From positions 372,001-436,000 of the forward strand of contig JAUIRK010000173.1 of NCBI GenBank assembly GCA_030549495.1: a DNA stretch of 64,000 nucleotides, in the 5' to 3' direction. The stretch is from Nectonema munidae (taxonomy: Eukaryota > Nematomorpha > Nectonematoida > Nectonematidae). Below are positions 60,060 through 64,000 of the stretch, one piece after another. The notes below the pieces were generated by a model, which saw only the letters and a list, made by a program, of their open reading frames with translations, ran no database searches and was not told where the DNA came from. The position numbers and the translations under genes were made by a program. Position 1 is the stretch's first letter, and every line of letters begins with the position of its first letter.

Positions 60060-61190
60060 AGTTTTTATAAATATTTTTAATGTTACATATATATTTCAAC
60101 TATGCTGAATTCAGTGGTGATGTCCATTTTTTTTTATCAAAATCAATCAAACCTGTCAAAAAATTGATTTATATTTGACAGCTCATCTCAAAAAGGAACT
60201 TTTTATTTAAATAATTATATAAAGTTTTTTACACATGTATACCCATTTTCAAATATGGTAAATTCAGTGGTGATATTCATTTTTTATGAAAATCAAACCT
60301 GTCAAAAAATTGATCTAAATGTGACAGCTCATCTCAAAAAGGAACTTTTTATCTAAATAATTATATCAAGTTTTTTACACGTATACCCATTTTTAAATAT
60401 GCTGAATTCAGTAGTGATATTCATTTTTTATCAAAATCAATCAAACCTGTCAAAAAATTGATCTAAATGTGACAGCTCATCTCAAAAAGGAACTTTTTAT
60501 CTAAATAATTATATAAAGTTTTTTACACATGTATACCCATTTTCAAATATGCTAAATTCACTGGTGATATTCATTTTTTATAAAAATCAATCAAACCTGT
60601 CAAAAAAATGGATTAAAATGTGACAGCTCATCTCAAAAAGGAACTTTTTATCTAAATAATTATATAAAGTTTTTTACAAATGTATATTGTATACCCATTT
60701 ACAAATATGCTGAATTCAGTGGTGATATTCATTTTTTATGAAAATCAATCAAACCTGTCAAAAAATTAATCTAAATGGGACAGCTCATCTCAAAAAGGAA
60801 CTTTTTATCTAAATAATTATATAAATTTTTTACACATGTATACCTATTTTCAAATTTGCTAAATTTAGTGGTGATATTCATTTTTTATGAAAATCAATCA
60901 AACCTATCAAAAAATTGATCTAAATGTGACAGCTCATCTCAAAAAGAAACTTTATCTAAATAATTATATAAAGTTTTTCTACACATGTATACCCATTTTC
61001 AAATATGCTGAATTCAGTGGTCATATTCATTTTTTATGAAAATAAATCAAACTGTCAAAAATTGATCTAAATGTGACAGCTCATCTCAAAAAGAAGCTTT
61101 TTATCTAAATAATTATATAATGTTTTTTACACATATATACCCATTTTCAAGTATTCTGAATTCAGTGGTGATATTCATTTTTTCCTCTCT
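60060..61190. repeat. Tandem array 1, about 150-bp units, about 7 copies
   Basis: The marker TTCAGTGGTGATATTCATT recurs near 60110, 60260, 60407, 60556, 60715, 60866, 61013 and 61160. Each unit also has AACCTGTCAAAAAATTGAT, GACAGCTCATCTCAAAAAGG and an AT-rich part ending in ACACATGTATACCCATTTTC. Units are well conserved with small indels. No coding potential. Confidence 0.9.
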
Positions 61191-62009
61191 CAAAGCATTC
61201 TGATTAGAGAATCTTCTTGTTGATCTTAGACTTTTTTATCAGGTCTGAATATTTGTCAAACAATCTCATTTTAAAGGTTTTTTTCTGATGAATCATTTGT
61301 GATGTTCATTGTTCAATTACAAAAAGTTGTGCATGTTCTTCATTTAAAAAATTATCTCTTTGACGCAAAAGGAAAAATATGGACAAATTCAATTTAAATT
61401 AAAAATATCTTGATAGTGACTAAATTCTCACATATTGGCATCTGTGCCATTTTTGATAAATCTGACCTATTTTAAATTTTCAGATTTTCTACCCATCTTA
61501 TCTAAATCTTAATTGTAATCTTAGATGATAAGCTATAGATTTAATCATTTGTAAAAGAGAAACTTCTTTTTCACAGTCAAAATCTTTTTTGAAGCATCTA
61601 ATATTATATAATTAAACCACTTCCTAGTTCATTAGAACATGGTAGATCTTCCATTTAGTCAAGATACATATTTTTTTAAATTATTTGTTTTTATCACATG
61701 TTCTCTTTTCAATTAGTTTTCAACTTGGTTCCTTCTCTCATACAAATTTTCAAAAGATTTTATAATACGTTTTGTTTTTTTTAATAAATATTTTATACTC
61801 AAGATGATTGTAGAAAGTAAATATACAAAAAAAAAAGTATATTTTCCTAATATGCAGCCATTTTTTGAAAATTTTTTACAGAACTGATTTTCAGGCATAC
61901 ATTACTAATTCAATTGCCACTTCGAGATATTTTTTAACCGTATTATCCAAAATCCAGTACAGAAATAAAATAAGCATAGTCGATTTTGTATAAAACATAT
62001 TTTATTTTT
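61191..62009. other. Unique spacer between the two arrays
   Basis: AT-rich, no open frame of note and no clear repeat. If the element once had a transposase, nothing recognisable is left here. Confidence 0.5.
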
Positions 62010-63510
62010 TTGAAAATATTTTTGAAGACAGTATCTAGAAGTAAACCGCAAATCTAATTGAAGCTTTCAGATATTTTAAAACCATAAATGCCAACCCTGA
62101 GTCCAAAAATGAAACCAGCATCTTCCATTTGGCATAAAAACAGATATTTTATTTAAATTTCAAAAATATTTCTGTAGACATTAGACGTAAATCGAACATT
62201 TGATTGACACTTTCAGACATTTAAAACCTCTAAATGCAAAAAATGATTTCAGAAATAAAAATTATCATGGTCGAAATGGTATAAAAACATATATTTCATG
62301 TAAAATTAAAGAGAATATTTTGGGATATAGTTTTCAGTCATAAACTACAAATTTAATTGGCACTAGCAGTAAAACCTCAAAATGCAAAAACTGTGTTCAG
62401 AAATGAAATCATCATGATCTATTTGCTATAAAAACATATATTTCATGTAAAATTTGAATCAATATTTTTGGAAACAAATTTTAGAACTAAACGCTTTTTG
62501 ATTGATACTTATAGGTCTTTTCGAATTCAAACTGCAAAAATTGAGTCCATAAATGAAACTAGCATGGTTGATTTGGTATAAAAACATATATTTAATTGTA
62601 AAATTTGAATGAATGTTTTTGGAGACAATTTTTAGAAATAAACCGCAAATTTGATTAACACGTATAGGTATTTTCATATCCTAAATGTAAAAAATGAGTT
62701 CAGAAATGAAAACAGCATGATTGATTTGGTATAAAAACATATATTTCATGTAAAATTGAGAGAATATTTTTGGAGATAGCTTTTAGAAGTAAACCGCGAA
62801 TTTGATTGACATTGACAGATATTTTAAAACATCTAAATGTGAAAAATGAGTCCAGAAATGAAAACAGCATGGCCGATTTAATATAACACATATATTTTAT
62901 GTAAAATGTGAAGGAATGTTTTTGGAGACAATTTTCAGAAGTAAACCGAAATTTGATTAACACTTATAGGTATTTTCAAATCCTAAATGTAAAAAATGAG
63001 TCCAGAAATGAAAACAGCATGACCGATTTAGTATAAAACATATATTTTATGTAAGATGTGAAGGAATGTTTTTGGAGACAATTTTCAGAAGTAAACCGCA
63101 AATTTGATTAACATTTATAGGTATTTTCAAATCCTAAATGTAAAAAATGAGTCCAGAAATGAAAACAACATGATCGATTTGGTATAAAACATATATTTTA
63201 TGTAAAATGTGAGGGAATGTTTTTAGACACAATTTTCAGAAGTAAACCGCAAATTTGATTAATAGGTATTTTCAAATCCTAAATGTAAAAAATGAGTCCA
63301 GAAATGAAAACAACATTATCGATTTGGTATAAAACATATATTTTATGTAAAATGTGAGGGAATGTTTTTAGAGACAATTTTCAGAAGTAAACCGCAAATT
63401 TGATGAACACTTATAGGTATTTTCAAATCCTAAATGTAAAAAATGAGTCCAGAAATGAAAACAGCATGACCGATTTAGTATAAAAACAAATATTTTATGT
63501 AAAATTTGAA
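62010..63510. repeat. Tandem array 2, about 149-bp units, about 10 copies
   Basis: The marker AAACCGCAAATTTGATTAAC and variants recurs near 62045, 62189, 62338, 62480, 62640, 62790, 62940, 63092, 63241 and 63385. Other shared phrases are TGAGTCCAGAAATGAAAACA and AAACATATATTTTATGT. Left units are more diverged than right ones, which suggests growth from the right. The same unit, inverted and diverged, is found twice at 52.29-52.59 kb. Confidence 0.9.
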
Positions 63511-63918
63511 GGTATATTTTATTAGATATATTTTTGATCAATCAAAATTTTGATTGACATTTTCTAAAAAGTAGCCATGATTATTGAAAAAATTAAATAT
63601 TTAAAGTATTATGCGTTCCAAACTGTATATAATTATAAATTTTCAGGGTATTATATAATATAGATCCTAAGTTATAAGGTTAAGTATAGATAATGTCAAA
63701 ATTTTGCTCAAAAATTTTAATTTTTGATTTTGATTGACAGTTTTGGACATGAAGGGGTCATTCAACTACCATGAAAATGGATTCAAAAGATGCAGCTAGC
63801 GATTTTAGGAAAAGTCACAAAATTTGAAGGGATATGATTCAGCCAATTTTCTACAATTAATTTTTTAGTGAAGGGAAGGGGGGGGGGCGTTTTACGCCCC
63901 CAGCACTAATAGGGTTAA

Positions 63919-64000
63919 AGGACTACTATGTGAAAAAAATCAATGTTTAATTATTTAAATTTTTTTTACCAATTTTCTTGTACATTTGTTAGTAATCAAG
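63919..64000. other. Window end, no feature
   Basis: AT-rich flank of the TTAA element. Confidence 0.5.

Larger units (their letters stand above)
59970..63918. mobile_element. 3.95-kb TTAA-flanked element carrying two satellite arrays
   Basis: TTAA at 59970-59973 and 63915-63918 flank inverted ends beginning CCCTATTAGTGCTGGG on both sides. Each end then has a G-run/C-run hairpin (GGGGGGGCGTAAAGTGCCCC at left; GGGGGCGTTTTACGCCCCC at right). The left end repeats AGTGCTGGG once more. TTAA plus CCC is the piggyBac signature. The interior has no transposase and is mostly two tandem arrays. A diverged relative, in opposite orientation, starts at 52090. Movement would need a transposase from elsewhere. 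Confidence 0.85.

Overview
The window is AT-rich animal DNA. It holds four recognisable host genes in a large amount of decayed transposon. A metazoan, most likely an invertebrate, is suggested by a furin-type convertase with a full membrane anchor, a two-domain pantothenate kinase 4, and BED-finger hAT, CR1/Jockey-like LINE and TTAA-inserting elements. No species can be named from the sequence. Striking for an animal, RNA polymerase III subunit 2 (1131 aa), pantothenate kinase 4 (773 aa) and the furin-like protease (926 aa) each lie in one uninterrupted reading frame, so this lineage seems to have lost most introns from these genes.

Layout. 0-5.9 kb: LINE remnant, two short hAT elements, a TTAA MITE and a small inverted-repeat element just upstream of POLR3B (5.9-9.3 kb, +). 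9.8-16.3 kb: two LINE 3' ends around a nearly whole hAT transposon. 17.6-19.9 kb: PANK4 (-). 20.8-28.1 kb: LINE and SINE remnants, one LINE split by a decayed hAT element. 29.3-33.0 kb: a GC-rich virus-like retroelement fossil (gag-like and RT-RNase H frames), followed by a hAT transposase remnant carrying a second hAT element with a perfect target duplication. 37.3-40.1 kb: furin-like gene (-). 40.8-52.6 kb: a tandem triplicate, LINEs, two opposed tRNA-SINEs and an unrecognised coding remnant. 54.2-57.7 kb: a dense set of inverted and short tandem repeats. 58.3-59.7 kb: polyubiquitin gene (+). 60.0-63.9 kb: one TTAA-flanked element of 3.95 kb filled by two satellite-like arrays of about 150 bp period.

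The host genes do not form an operon or pathway: they cover tRNA/5S transcription, CoA metabolism, secretory proprotein processing and ubiquitin supply. The points that most merit a second look are the TTAA element with its satellite arrays and structurally conserved terminal hairpins, the PANK4 that keeps kinase residues but lacks both phosphatase aspartates, the divergent terminal ubiquitin unit, the 0.67-kb foldback, and the retroelement with no visible integrase or recombinase.
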